This document shows positions 11,628 to 24,363 of a stretch of DNA of 64,000 nucleotides, piece after piece. A program made the position numbers and the translations under genes. The notes under the pieces are model-generated. The model searched no databases. It saw only the letters and a program-made list of their open reading frames with translations, and had not been told where the DNA came from. This stretch comes from Pyrrhoderma lamaoense (taxonomy: Eukaryota; Basidiomycota; Agaricomycetes; Hymenochaetales; Hymenochaetaceae). Position 1 is the first letter of the stretch. Every line of letters starts with the position of its first letter. The stretch is taken from the NCBI GenBank assembly GCA_002794735.1, contig NBAZ01000006.1, forward strand, positions 62,001 through 126,000. Direction: 5' to 3'.

Positions 11628-13414
11628 ATGATTTACTCTGAAGCTGCTGAATCATGGAAATTGAAAGTATGTACTGCTTTTTCACTTTTGGCACTCCTAG
11701 CTAATCAAGGGGCAAAGTACCTTGCGTGTGCGTTTTAATTGCAACAATTCTAATGAAACATATAGAATGATGATGATGAATTTTAATGATCGTTATTGCA
11801 TGTAGTGTCAGGTCTAACACTGAGTGTAACTTATGCAATACCTATAATGATCTCTGGCTGACTTTTTCGATTAAGCTTTACCAGTATCTTATAACCATTT
11901 ATTACGAGGTATTTCCCATGCTAATTCATGTTACTAATATACTCTCCTGTTTTCATCTTGCAATTTCCAAAGATTAATCACCTCTGGACGTCACAACTGA
12001 CAGCAATGAAGACGGTCTTCATCATAAATCGCTATCTCCCCATTACGACTGCTATCGTCTTCTGTGCTGGTATTCGGACCTTTCTCGCTAGTTGGTTTTA
12101 TCAATAGTTGATATTATACTTTTCAGAGGTATTTCTCCCGCATGCCATAGAAGTATGTACATATACACGCCCTTATAGTTTGATTGGGGGTTGGACATTG
12201 ATTTTATAACAAGTCGTGCAATCCTTACATGTTCATTTTCGAGTGTAAGTTATCCCATCATTGTTGTGTATAACTTGAGAAAACAAAACTAATCATCAAT
12301 GTAACTACATCTAGTTGCAGTCTTCGCAAATGTTTTGGTTTCAGCAAGTGAGCTATTTTGCGTTGTATGGTCTCTATAGGATGATATATCGATATAAAAC
12401 GAAAGCCATTGTGACTACGCGCCTTTATATACTTTGGATAGACCACACAGCAGTAAGAATATCAGCAGTATTGATACCAGTTGTACGTACCGATCTTTAC
12501 TGCTAGTGTTATATATACTAACTTGGACCAAGATAATGGGCCTAATTTCGATCACAATCCTCGCAATAGCGCCTCCATTTAATAAGAGTCAGTATCTACA
12601 CGTATGTAGAATACTGAGGCTCCGCATATGTATGACGTCTGTTAATAGGTATTCCGGACAATAAGCGGACATCCATAGCAGACTGTGCGGACGTTCGCCC
12701 GTTGAACTGGCTGCCTTTAATACTGTTATTTTTAGTAGAGCTTAGTAAGTTCAAGTACACTCGAAAATTACTCACTCTGTTAACCTCAAACTACAAGTTT
12801 CAGTATTTCTAATGGCTATAAAATGGTTAAGAATTAATCACGGCAGTTAGTATATGTCTAATTTGAATTCATAGAGAATTAATGAGAATCATCCAGTGAC
12901 CAGAAGCTCTGAATCACGTTCTGTTTTAAAATGCACGCTCATTGATGACGGTAAGATCTTGCTACTTGTTAGATGGATACAGATGTAAATCTTTCTGTTC
13001 TAGGAATACTTTACTATGCATATAGCATTTGTAAGTACTTAATCTCCACTTTTGAATAATTTACTCAAATTATAGGTCTATGAAATTAGCCATAACTCTT
13101 GTGGCTATTATTCTACTGGGACTGGGGAAATCATCGGTGCGTAATTTAAAGAAGAAACAGATAGTAAGACGTAGTGCACTTAAAGGTAATCTTGACAGGA
13201 TCATGTTGTAACAATCGCTGTAATCTAGTGAGTCGTTCTACCGCATTTATAAGGCAAGCCCAATCATAACCCGTCCTTTGCTTATAGCTTCGATACCATT
13301 TTTCGCAGCATTATTATTATGCATCTTTCCATTCACCTTCACCATGTATACAGATCTAGTAGTGGCTTAGAAACTAATTCTCACACGAGTCATATTGAGT
13401 TCAATAGTACGTAG
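11628..13414 (+). CDS. DUF6533-type multi-pass membrane protein, copy 1
   Basis: Multi-exon gene, paralogue of the one at 15643-17431. The basidiomycete DUF6533 N-terminal signature is visible across exons: YQYLIT, a Tyr-Glu end, then LWTSQLTAMKTVFIINRYLPI. Further exons read TRLYILWI (the usual R-x-YxLW), then SIADCADVRPLNWLPLILLFLVEL, then SRSVLKCTLIDDG leading into a membrane segment. The last exon reads FDTIFRSIIIMHLSIHLHHV and stops at TAG 13412-13414. Reading frame and stop of the last exon are conserved in copy 2, which supports the model. Introns are numerous (about ten) and short, so individual boundaries are uncertain. Seven transmembrane helices are usual in the family; function is unknown. 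Confidence 0.6.
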
Positions 13415-13675
13415 AAAATATCTGTAGGTAATATGCTAGATATAATGTGATTGACTCCTGTGGTTTAAGATGATGAGAAATACAACTTGAAAAAAATTTC
13501 ACAGACAAGAACTCCCTATTAAATACTAGCAAATACCTATCAACAGTGTCGATATCCTGAAGTTACAGTGTTATTTCCGATCAGGATAAGTCCTTAGCTG
13601 AATCTACACAACACGAAAGTAGTTTGTATGCGTCCATAGAGATGAGTTATCGCTAACTTTGATAGAATTTTGCAG

Positions 13676-13828
13676 GGCACCATATTTTTGCACCCTTGCA
13701 TTCACCCTCGTGATTTATACAGATCCAATGATAGGGCCGAAGGCAAATCATGCAAAAATCATGTAGAACTGAGTAGAGTGTCAGAAATTGAACTCCAGAT
13801 ACAATTTGTGGAAGATGACTTCATGTAG
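13676..13828 (+). other. Duplicate terminal-exon-like segment, copy 1
   Basis: Directly after an AG acceptor (TTTTGCAG) an open segment of 51 codons reads GTIFLHPCIHPRDLYRSNDR and on to VELSRVSEIEL before TAG. It resembles the last exon of the gene just upstream (DTIFRSIIIMHLSIHLHHVYRS, then SHIEFN). It could be an alternative last exon or the remnant of an exon duplication. Confidence 0.4.
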
Positions 13829-14519
13829 GCACAGCACCATAAGTAAGGGTAATTTAAGGGTGACTATGATTAGTGGACCTATGCTTTACATAGTTAGGAA
13901 GTAATATATCATATTTGCAGCTTTGCTAACGTCGATCGTGAACCTTACATGTAGTCTTCATTGTGATTTATCATATTCTCTTAGTTAGTATATATACAAT
14001 GGAAGTTAAGGAAGAGTATAATCTTACAAAGAGGTAATCCAACGAAGACCTTGTTACTTGCACTACAGACTATCTGCATCATAGTCTCAAGGGCTGGCTT
14101 TGATGCCCAATCAACACTATCGTGAGACATTAATCTTATACAATGAAAGTGGAGATATCTTGGCTAGCTCTGATTTATTCCTCAAAGACAGCTACAATCT
14201 CATCTGCTATTAAGCCGTAGATGATATGATCTAAGAGATAAACACCCACACGTTTCTGGGAATCCTAAAGTTCCAACTTTTTTCTGAGGGTGGAAACCTC
14301 TTCGACTGGTATCCGTTTGCTTTTTTCCGCCTCGACGCAAGCCCTTTTAGATACTGCGAGATCATTCTCCACTTTACAGTGGAGATTCTGTGTACATGAG
14401 CATTGTTATCGAGATTGGCATGATTCTCCATTGACTTACGATTCTTACACAGTTCATCTCAACCGGACTCGGCTGATAGTACAGTGTAGATCTCGCCTGG
14501 GAGGAGGGAATTTCTTCAG

Positions 14520-17500
14520 TGTGGGAAAAGACAACTTTGTCAGACTTTGATACTATCAGATTCATTCATCAACAGTCTCTTAGTTACATTATTATGTGAT
14601 TAGAGGCATCCATTCGCCAAGGATCTCGCCTACATAGAATGCATGATATGCTCAAAGTCCTCGAAAGAAAAGTTTTTAGAGAAATACTTTATAGGATACA
14701 AAGGTAGTAATTCTGGAGTAAATTATATTGCCCACATGAGGATTTCATGTCCATGGACGCCATATCAAACTCCATTAACAGACGTTTCACTACAATGTTA
14801 AGAAAGTAAGAAAAAAACATACAATTTCTCCGATTTTGGGAAGTACTAGTAGTTAGTATCTTGATCAACGCCAATTCTTCTGGAGTGAGACTCACCAGAA
14901 TCACTTTAGATTTACTCAGTTTCACTTCTACTACAAGTTTTTCCGAGTCAGCAATTTTCCAAAACTGGAAAAGTAACATCACTGCGATCGACAAGTGTGG
15001 CAATGCTCGTGTCCCAGTCGTGTCTTGACTTTATATATTTTTATCTATTAATATAGTTCATTCATGGATCAATATCTGGTCTTCAGCCACCAGGAACTTA
15101 CTTTTAGCGATTAGGCGTACATGTGCTCTATTTCTAACTCGTCCTTAATTTATAGCTGCGTCCCTTGAATCGAGATGTGACCTCCATTCCGGATGTTTCC
15201 TGTGGGATGCTGGAGTCCTCGGTTTATGTCCCAGAAAAGGTATATATTGTAGTTTGTAGAGATATCTATCATGATATATCTCGAAACATTCCACGATCGA
15301 CGTAAGTGCACGGAAGGATTCTTTGTACTATACTAACATGTGGCTACTGACTGAAAGGATATTATGATATTCTGTTACGATTACTATAACTAGTCGTTCA
15401 CTATAAGCAATGTCTCACTTTCCTACTATTCACAAGTCATGCGGACGTATTCGCGTCTGAAATGGTGGTAAAGATAGCTCTGTCACTATGTGGTTGAGTA
15501 ACCCAAGTAGCTTGCGTCAATCAAGAATTCCTGTGACAGAATTTATTTAGCTTCCCCTCCTACGGTTAATATATATATATAACATATCTCCTATGTACCC
15601 CCTCCCTTCAATAATCCCTCATAGAGTGCCTATATCACCATAATGAGTTTTCTTGAAGCTGTTGAATTATGGGAACTGAAGGTATGTACATGCGCTACCT
15701 TATCTTTTTGCACCCTTTAACGAAGAGAGTAAAAAGCATCTTACATGTGCGTTCTACTTACTTCTACTCTAATGAGCATTCGAAACGATAAAAAAACTAA
15801 ATTTTCGTTGTTGTGTGCAGGGTCAGCTTTAACACTGAGTGTAATTTGAGAAATACCTGAGATGTCTATTGGCTAACCTTTAGTTCAAGATTTACCAGTA
15901 TCTTATAACCTTGGATTATGAGGTATCTTACACTCTAGTTCATGGTGCTAACATAATCCCTGTCCTCATTCTGAGCTTGCCTAAGGTCAACCATCTCTGG
16001 ACATCACGTCTGACAGTAATGAAGATTATCTTCATCATAAATCGCTATCTCCCCATTACGACTACCGTCGTTTTCTGTGCTGGTATGTAGACTTGCCTAG
16101 GTTGAAAATATCCGTAATTGATAGTTGTATTGCTCAGAGGTATATCTCCCACACACCATAGAAGTAAGTACACGCTCTTAAAGCTTGATTGAGGGTCGGA
16201 CAATGATTTCAAACAAGTCATGCAATCCTTACATGTTCATTTTTGAGTGTGAGTTATTTCATTGTTATTGTATATATTTTGTACAAACAAAGCTGATATA
16301 TACATGTAACTACATTTAGTTGTAGTCTTCGCCAATACGTTTGTTTCAGCAAGTGAGTTATTTGGCGTTGTATGGCTCTCCAGAGCAATTTACCAATGCC
16401 AAAAACGAAAGCCATTGTGACTGTACGTCTTTATATACTTTGGATAGACCACACAGCGATAAGAACATCAGCCGTATTGATACTAATCGTACGCATCGAT
16501 CTCTGTTGCCATTACTTTACATACTAACTTTGACCAAGATTATGAGCCTAATTTCGATTATAATTCTCGCAATAGCGCCTCCGTTCAATAAAAGTCAGTA
16601 TGTGCATGCATAAGATGCTAAGGATCCGCATATGTATGATGTATATAAATAGGTATTTCAGACGACAAGCAGGCATCCATAGCAGACTGTGCAGACATTC
16701 GCCCACTAAACTGGTTGCCTCTAGTTTTCCTACTTTTAGCTGAGCTTAGTAAGTATAGTCCAAGATTATATGATAATATCTTACACCATTAACCTCAAAC
16801 TACAAGTTTCGGTTTTTCTAATGACACTAAAACGGTTAAAAGCCAATCACGACGGTCAGTATCTGGATAAATTGATTTTACAGATTTTACATAGAACTAA
16901 CGAGTATCGTCCAGTGACTAGAAACTCTCCTTCCCGATCTGTTCTAGGATGCACGCTCATTGATGACGGTAAGATCTCACTACTGGCTAGATAGATACAC
17001 GTATAATTCTGTCCATTTTAGGACTACTTTACTACGCATACAGCATTTGTAAGTTCTTATTCCCCTCTTTCACATGTTTTACTTATGTTATGGATCCATA
17101 ATAATAGCAGTAAATCTTGTGAGTATCATTCTATTGGGACTGGGAAAATCATCGTACGTAATCGAAAGAAAATATAGGAAGTTAGATATAGTGCACCTAA
17201 TGGTAATTTTGACAGGATCATGTCGTAACAATCGCTGTCGTCTGGTGAGTCGCTCTACCACAATTATAAGGCAAGCCCAATCATGATCCGCTCTTTGCTT
17301 ATAGCTTCGATACCATTTTTCGCAGTATTCTTATTATGCATCTTTCCATCCATCTTCACTATGTATACAGATCTAGTAGTGGCTTAGAAGCCAATTCTCA
17401 CATGAGTTATATCGAATTTAACAGCATGTAGAAGCTTCTGTAATTAATATGATAATTAAGATGTGATTATAAAAATTTGTCCATATATTGAGATGATGAG

Positions 17501-17850
17501 ACAAATAACGTGAAGAAAGTATCACAGATAAGAACTTCTTACCTATTATATACCAGCATATACCTATTAACAGTGGCGATATTTTGATGTTAACATGCTA
17601 TTCGATTATATCAAGTCCTTAGCTGAATCTACGCACCACGCCAGTAATTTGTATGCGTCCATAGAGATAGGCCATTGCTAACTTTGATAGCATTTTGCAG
17701 GGCACCATATTTTTGCACACTTCCAGTCACCCTCGTGATTTATACATCTCTAATGATAGGGACGAACTCAAAACAGACAATAGTCATGTAGAACTGAGTA
17801 GAATTTCGAAGATTGAACTTATCCCATCCAGATACGATTTGTGGAAGTTG
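14520..17850 (+). repeat. Tandem segmental duplication, copy 2
   Basis: Direct-orientation partner of 10510-13830. Upstream of 14520 the similarity fades; downstream it ends within the duplicated terminal-exon segment. Confidence 0.8.
15643..17431 (+). CDS. DUF6533-type multi-pass membrane protein, copy 2
   Basis: Starts MSFLEAVELWELK. The family signature is clearer here than in copy 1: YQYLITLDYE, intron, VNHLWTSRL, TVMKIIFIINRYLPITTTVV. Then comes a segment near VTTRLYI-like sequence, ASIADCADIRPLNWLPLVFL, SVFLMTLKRLKANHD, VTRNSPSRSVLGCTLIDDG and LLYYAYSI. The last exon is FDTIFRSILIMHLSIHLHYV, with TAG at 17429-17431. A long TA run at 15567-15582 may serve as the TATA element. The product should be a plasma- or endo-membrane protein of unknown function. 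Relation to copy 1 is by tandem duplication; both appear intact at the level I can read, with exon limits uncertain. Confidence 0.6.
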
Positions 17851-17961
17851 ATTTTATGTATGATAATACTTATAAAATATATACTTATAAGGGTGAAAAC
17901 CTATTATCTCCTTTCAGTAGCTTGCTTGTTAATTACTAAGAACAAAAAGACTCTTTTGTAG
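17701..17961 (+). other. Duplicate terminal-exon-like segment, copy 2
   Basis: Counterpart of 13676-13828, again preceded by TTTTGCAG. It is open for 87 codons (GTIFLHTSSHPRDLYISNDR, then VELSRISKIEL) and runs past the point where copy 1 stops. Placed about 270 bp after the stop of copy 2. Confidence 0.4.
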
Positions 17962-18786
17962 CTGCCACAATAGCTAAGAATTTCTTATCCAACCCCCTGA
18001 TTTTCTACAGATAGACGTCCTCAAATTCAGGTCAAAGTCTGCATTTCTCACCATGTATATCATATCATATACTTAAGCTGCTGTTTTGAGACTTGAAAAT
18101 TATAGCAATTAAATTGATACGGTATATTTAGAAAAATGAATACGACACTTTGTAGTATCAGTGCCATAATGCAAAGAGAGCTTTGCCTAAATTCCATTTT
18201 ACGAACTTGCCAAGTTGATTTAATAACCAACGCATCGAATTCATCTCACTTTGGACAAGGTAATAGTAATCTACATAGTCAACGTTACCCACAGTGAACA
18301 CATCATCCTCAAATAGCATGTATTTCCAAACTATGATGCCTATACCAGATACACCTGATTCCCCAAAATTTTGGAAGCGAGATGTCTAAGAAATGTTAGC
18401 GTGACAAACAATTTATAATGAGATTGCGTATCTACGAATCATGGTAATCGTCCAATGCTATGTGCGTACATTCGTTTTATCAGGCACATAAAAATGACGC
18501 AACTGATGGATGACTGCAAAGAAATTTGCCAAAATTTGATCTATTTACATGAAATTGTGTTATGTAACATGGCAAGAAGAGGTTTAATTTGCACCTTTTT
18601 TGGGAGTTTGAATTCTTTACTGACCGATGGCCAGGATTACTTTGTTCATAATATAAGGTTTGCGTTTCCTACCATTTCTCATATTCAATTATGACCAGAA
18701 ATCCATATAAAAATTGGAGGACGTAATGCTTTTAAGATATTCTTCTTCCCGCTCCTTTACTAGACGTAAATAATCAACACTTGCCA
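17962..18786. other. Intergenic, no gene recognised
   Basis: A+T-rich spacer before the first GH18 gene. An 79-codon frame at 18455-18694 has no recognisable features. Confidence 0.45.
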
Positions 18787-20166
18787 ATGAAGCTCTGGCA
18801 GACATTAACAGCTTCCGCCATTCTCTTTTCTATACTTCCTGTAGTTTACCCTTCTGAGTTGCAATGCGTCTGTCCTACTGGTCAGACCATAGGTACTTTG
18901 TCTGCACTGACTTCGACTAGTGGCAAAGCGGTACCTCCACTAGCTCAGCTGCTTTAGGTACTTCAACGACCAATTCTACTTCAGTCCCGACGAGCTCTTC
19001 AACCCCAACATCCTCTTCTAATTCTACATCATCTAGCTCCTCTTCTTCTAATTCTACTTCATCTAGTTCATCATCATCATCCAACTCTACGAGCTCATCC
19101 AATTCTACTACGTCAACTAATTCTACTGGTTCTTCTAACTCTAGCTTGAGCGGGGCTCAATACGTTCTTTATAGTGATTTGTCAGTTACAAATACAGATA
19201 CTTCCAACTGGATCCCAAATGTACTCCCCCTGTTGACTCCATCAAAGGATGGAACGTCTTGTAAGCAGTTTGCTCCTTCACATAGTTAGATGTCGTTAAT
19301 AAGCTGGATATCGTTTAGTTTATTGTCATTCCTTCTATCAACTAAATCTGCAGATCAAGCAGCGGCTTGGGAGACCCTTGACTCTGCTTCTCGTAAAAAG
19401 GCAAAACAGATATATAACGATGCGGGTATCAAGATTCTCGTGTCAGCATTTGGTTCAACGGAAATACCCACAACGAGTGGTATAGATGCTAACACATGCG
19501 CAGAATATATGGCTAAATGGGTACTTGCTAATGATGTCGATGGTATTGACATCGATTATGAAGACTTATCTGCTATGCAGCTTGCTGATGGTAAAGCTGA
19601 AGAATGGCTGATAACTTTTACTAGCGCCCTACGAAAGCAGCTTCCCAGGGACAGTATATCATTACCCATGCTCGTGAGTTCTTCTGCGGCTTTTTAGGCC
19701 CACATTGCTTAATTGTCATATATAGCTGTTTCCCCTTGGTTTGGGACGTCATATGCTTCTGGTGCTTATAGAACAGTTCATCAAAAAGTTGGCGATCAGA
19801 TTGACTGGGTAAGCAAAGACACTGTAAATTTCTGAAAACCCCATGCTAACCCGTACATCAGTATAATCTTCAGTACTACAACCAGGGAGACTACGACGAT
19901 TGTAGTACTCTTATCGAATCTTCCACCAAATATCCTGGATCCTCGTTGAAAGAGATTGCTTCTTTCGGTGTACCATCAAATAAGCTTGTGATAGGTAAAC
20001 CATTTACATCTGCAGACGCTACTAATGGGTACATGGAACCCTCAAAGCTTGGGAGTGTGTTAGACAAGCTCAAGGCCAGGGCTGGAATGGAGGTATAATG
20101 ACTTGGCAATACCGCCCGAGTCAAGATTTCCCGACCTGGGTTAAACAGGCCTCTGGACAAACTTAG
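18787..20166 (+). CDS. GH18 chitinase-type protein with N-terminal Ser/Thr-rich region
   Basis: GH18 enzymes cleave chitin or related GlcNAc linkages by substrate-assisted retention. The start MKLWQTLTASAILFSILP is a signal peptide. A Cys-containing stretch and a long Ser/Thr/Asn linker (about 18950-19150) precede the catalytic barrel. The barrel begins YVLYSDL, has KILVSAFGS and then the catalytic DGIDIDYE (D-x-x-D-x-D-x-E), and later SPWFGTSYASGAY, NKLVIGKP and MTWQYRP. Introns lie near 19259-19319, 19671-19725, 19809-19860. Four one-base deficits break the frame: near 18930 (GG), 19226 (C run), 19644 (CCC) and 20056 (T). With them restored one protein of about 380 residues results. An N-terminal mucin-like region placed before the barrel is unusual next to its three neighbours here. 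Confidence 0.85.
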
Positions 20167-20513
20167 AAAGGGCCCCAAACCAAACTTGAGTTTTCCTTAT
20201 ATTATTTTTGTCTCAACATAACTCGGTATCAGGAATACTAGTTAAGATCATACATTATTCGAGGTTCAATAACTCTAGACTATTGTTATATTTACCAAAT
20301 AGCTTAGATATAACTTGATTTATTATTAGAAACAATGAAATTATATTTTGAATTTATAGTAAATGATTAACTTCGCTAGTCAATAAAAGTAGTAGCCTAA
20401 ATTAAATAATAGTGACTAAACCAGCTATCCTAAAAAGGAAATTGTCTATAATTTGATGATGAAATTCATCGTCCCAAATATTCTGGTCTTGAAATTGCAT
20501 GCACCCATAGATT

Positions 20514-23500
20514 ATGGACTCTAATGATCTCTTCTCATTTCTTGATGCGAAAGAACCCGAAGATGATAGCGATGTCGAAGAAGACGGGATGGAAGGCATT
20601 GAACCCTACGAAAAGGAAACGGACAGTGTGGCAGAAGACGGTAGTTTAAAGCGAAAAGCTGAGTTTGACGGCAGGGACTCGTTAACACAAGTCCGAGAAG
20701 AAAAGCAGGAAAATGAAAACGTAGATGAAAGAGATTCTTCACCTGCGGTCAAGAAACCCAGAACAGCGTCCCCTGCTCCAGTCGTCGTTGATGAGTTCGA
20801 GACGGAAGCAAAACGAGAAGTTGCAGCAAGTGCGGGCTTAACTGGGTCTGTTGAAGCTGGTGCGCGTCTTGAACTCAAGCATCAAGTTCGACATCAGGTT
20901 GCTGTTCCTCCTGGGTATAACTATGTACCGATTGCAAACCATGTCCCTCCGGCAAAACCTGCTCGCGAGTACAAATTTACGCTTGACCCGTTCCAGCAAG
21001 TGTCCGTCCACGCTATACAGAGGAACGAAAGCGTACTGGTTTCTGCACACACAAGTGCAGGTAAAACGGTTGTCGCGGAATATGCTATTGCACAGTGTCT
21101 TGAGAATAGACAACGTGTAATATATACGAGTCCGATTAAGGTATGTATCTTGGATTGCATAGGAAGATGGTCAATTAAGTATTGCTAGGCTCTAAGTAAT
21201 CAAAAATATCGCGAAATGCTCGTAGAATTCGGAGATGTAGGTCTCATGACAGGTGATGTTACAATAAATCCTTCAGCGACCTGTCTGGTCATGACGACAG
21301 AGGTACGTTTGGATTGCTTAGAAAACTTCTCAATTCTTACACACCCTACAAGATTTTGCGGTCAATGCTCTATCGTGGCTCAGAGATTATGAGAGAGGTA
21401 GCATGGGTTATTTTTGATGAAATACACTATATGCGAGATAAAGAGAGAGGTGTTGTTTGGGAGGAAACTATAATTTTGCTACCTCATACTGTGCGTTATG
21501 TGTTCCTTTCTGCAACTATCCCGAACGCAATGCAATTTGCCGAATGGATCTGTAAATCCCATGAACAACCTTGTCATGTTGTTTACACCGATTTTCGTCC
21601 CACGCCTTTGCAACATTATTTATTTCCTGCGGGAGGCGAAGGCATATATCTTGTTGTGAACGAAAAAAGTGAATTTAGAGAAGATAATTTCAGCAAAGCT
21701 ATGGGATTTATTGCGGATAGGCAAGGTGAAGACCCAGCCGACCCTAAATCGGGAAAGGGACGCAAAGGGAAGACAAAAAAGGGAGTTGAAAAGAAAGGTG
21801 ATAGTATCTTGCACTCGAAAATCAGTAATTACTAAACATAGCAACAGGTCCTTCTGATATTTCTAAGATCATAAAAATGATCATGTTGAAAAATTTCAAT
21901 CCTGTCATTGTCTTTGCATTCAGCAAACGTGAATGCGAAGCTAACGCACTAAGCATGTCAAAACTGGAGTTTAATAGTGCAGAAGAACAAGATTTGATAA
22001 CAAACATCTTCAAGAATGCGATGGAAAATCTATCTCCCGAAGACCGAGAACTCCCTCAGATTGCCAATATCTTACCACTCTTAAAGCGCGGTATAGGTAT
22101 TCATCATGGTGGACTTCTTCCTATACTTAAGGAAGTGATTGAAATCCTTTTCCAAGAAGGTTTAATAAAAGTTTTATTCGCTACCGAGACGTTTTCCATA
22201 GGATTGAATATGCCTGCCAAAACAGTCGTATTCACGGATGTCAAGAAATTCGATGGCCATGATTTTAGAAATCTCTCTTCTGGGGAATACATCCAAATGT
22301 CTGGTCGAGCCGGGCGGCGAGGACTTGATGACCGTGGCGTTGTGATTATGATGGTCGATGAAAGGTTGGAGCCCAGTGCAGCGAAAAACATGATCAAAGG
22401 GGAAGCAGACAGACTAGACTCGGCTTTTCATCTTGGATATAATATGGTATTGAATCTCATGAGGGTGGAAGGGGTTAGTCCAGAGTTTATGCTAGAGCGG
22501 TGTTTCTATCAGTTTCAAAATAGTGCGAATATTCCCACCCTGGAACAAGGTAGATGATATCTTTTCACCTGACGTGATTTTCTCTGAACAACTATTCCCA
22601 GAATTGAAACAAGCTGAGGAGAAGAGGGCGACTTATTCCATACCAGATGAAAAGCTGGTTGAGGAGTATTATAACTATAGGCAACAGCTAGATCAGATGG
22701 GAGCCGATCTACGAGAGGTTATTACCCATCCGGCGTATAGTCTACCGTTCTTGCAACCCGGGCGACTTGTAAAAATTAAGTACCAAAGTTTTGATTTTGG
22801 CTGGGGTATCATAGTAAACTACCAAAAGCGAATCCCCCCCAAAGTGAGTAGTTCTACTTGAAGAGTATGTCCTGACTAGTGTATAAAACCCTCTGACCTA
22901 CATTGAATTAGAATCGGCAAGGGCCCGTTGTTGAGGATTTATCGCCTCATGAACAATATGTTGTTGATGTCCTCTTAAACTGCGCCCAAGGTTCTCTTAT
23001 ACCAAAAGAACGTTACACATCTACCGCAACACCTGGTGGTGTTCTACCTTGCCCTTCTGGAGAGAAGGGGGAACCAATAGTTGTCCCTGTTCTACTATCG
23101 ACCCTTGCCGAAATGAGCCTCATTCGCATACATATGCCAAAAGACCTTCGTACACTACAAGCACGAGAAACCACTTGGAAAAGTATTTTGGAAGTTCATA
23201 GGCGATTTCCAAAAGGAATTCCGCTGCTGGATCCTGTTCAACATATGAAAATCCCGGATGATAAGCTTAAGCAACTCGTAAAAGTAAGTGAATATATCAG
23301 TCTCCATCACATTATTCGCCTCTGACGTAAATCATAGAAAATTGACTTGATGGAGAAAAAAATGGTTTCCAGCCCATTACACAAGGACCCTAGGCTACCT
23401 GAACTATTCAGTACATACGCAGAGAAGCAAAAATGCCAGAGAAGGATTCGTGAACTTAAGAAAAAAGTACAAACAACACTAGATATCATGCAGCTTGAAG

Positions 23501-24197
23501 AACTTAAGAGTCGAAAGCGTGTTCTTCGAAGATTAGGATTCACAACTTCCTCAGATATCGTCGACATGAAAGGTCGGGTAGCTTGTGAGATAAGCACAGG
23601 CGATGAGCTCTTGCTCACCGAAATGATTTTCAATGGCGTTTTCAATTCTTTACTTCCAGAACAATGTGCTGCACTCTTAAGTTGTTTTGTGTTTGATGAG
23701 AAGGTACCATTGTTGCAGACTATCACTGCAGTCACTTACTGACCCGTGATATTTCAGAGCGAGCAACAAATCAAGCTCACTGAGGAACTGGCTACCCCTC
23801 TTCGTGTTATGCAGGAAATGGCTAGAAGGATAGCAAAAGTGATGGTGGAATCAAAACTTCCTGTCAAAGAGGATGAATATGTCGCCTCGTTCAAGGTTGA
23901 GCTTATGGATGCAGTAATTCAGTGGTGTCGGGGTGCTTCCTTCACGGCTCTTTGCAAAGTAAGAGATTCGGTGCCATCGAGTTGAACACATCAATTGATA
24001 TTCTTTGCTATCTAGACCACAGATATCTTTGAGGGAAGCATTATACGTGTCTTTAGACGATTGCAAGAGCTTCTTAGACAAATGGCGGCTGCCTCGAAAG
24101 TGATTGGAACAAGGAACTGGAAGAAAAGTTCCAAAAAGCATCAGAAATGCTTGCTCGGCCTAATTCAGTCATTTTTTGTTCATCATTGTATCTTTAG
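20514..24197 (+). CDS. MTR4: Exosome RNA helicase Mtr4 (DExH-box, Ski2-like)
   Basis: Mtr4 is the nuclear helicase of the TRAMP and exosome pathway; it unwinds RNA and feeds it to the 3'-5' exosome. The acidic N-terminus starts [11 protein letters not shown]. Then come FTLDPFQQ, motif I AHTSAGKT, the DExH box (FDEIHYMRD), motif [11 protein letters not shown], and FAFSKRECE. The helicase C part follows with [26 protein letters not shown] and [12 protein letters not shown]. Arch/KOW and C-terminal helical parts follow, ending [19 protein letters not shown]. Introns lie near 21139-21188, 21304-21351, 21798-21848, 22550-22601, 22842-22911, 23284-23337, 23704-23757, 23959-24015. One base is missing near 24108 (AA for AAA); restoring it gives the conserved end [19 protein letters not shown] and stop at 24195-24197. 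Without it the last 30 residues are garbled. Confidence 0.95.
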
Positions 24198-24363
24198 TTG
24201 CATGCACTATCTTATCCATCTCACTTCTTTTTTCAGGCGTTCCGTTGTTGTGATTGTTATTATTGTAATACACTTCTTTCTTGTATATTTTCAACTCTCT
24301 TTAACGTTTTTACCGACGATCGCATCTCATTAGAGTGATTTTTGTCCAGACAACAAAAGTACT

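Larger units (their letters stand above)
10510..13830 (+). repeat. Tandem segmental duplication, copy 1
   Basis: Aligns by eye with 14520-17850 in direct orientation, offset about 4.01-4.02 kb. Shared blocks include the stretch starting CTTTGTCAGACT at 10513 and 14536, the block around CAGTCTCTTAGTTACATT, the whole DUF6533 gene, and the terminal GGCACCATATTTTTGCAC at 13676 and 17701. Divergence includes many substitutions and small indels, so the duplication is not recent. Confidence 0.8.

Noticed and set aside
14689..15003. 104-codon minus-strand ORF in the second duplication copy
   Set aside because: The frame is not maintained at the matching place in copy 1, so it is probably chance.
2467..20166. 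Repeat-induced point mutation (RIP) or mass pseudogenisation as cause of the broken genes
   Set aside because: The lesions are one-base deficits, not C-to-T changes, and intact catalytic motifs persist on both sides.
20521..22397. Several long antisense ORFs across MTR4
   Set aside because: They mirror codon structure of the strongly conserved helicase and have no features of their own.
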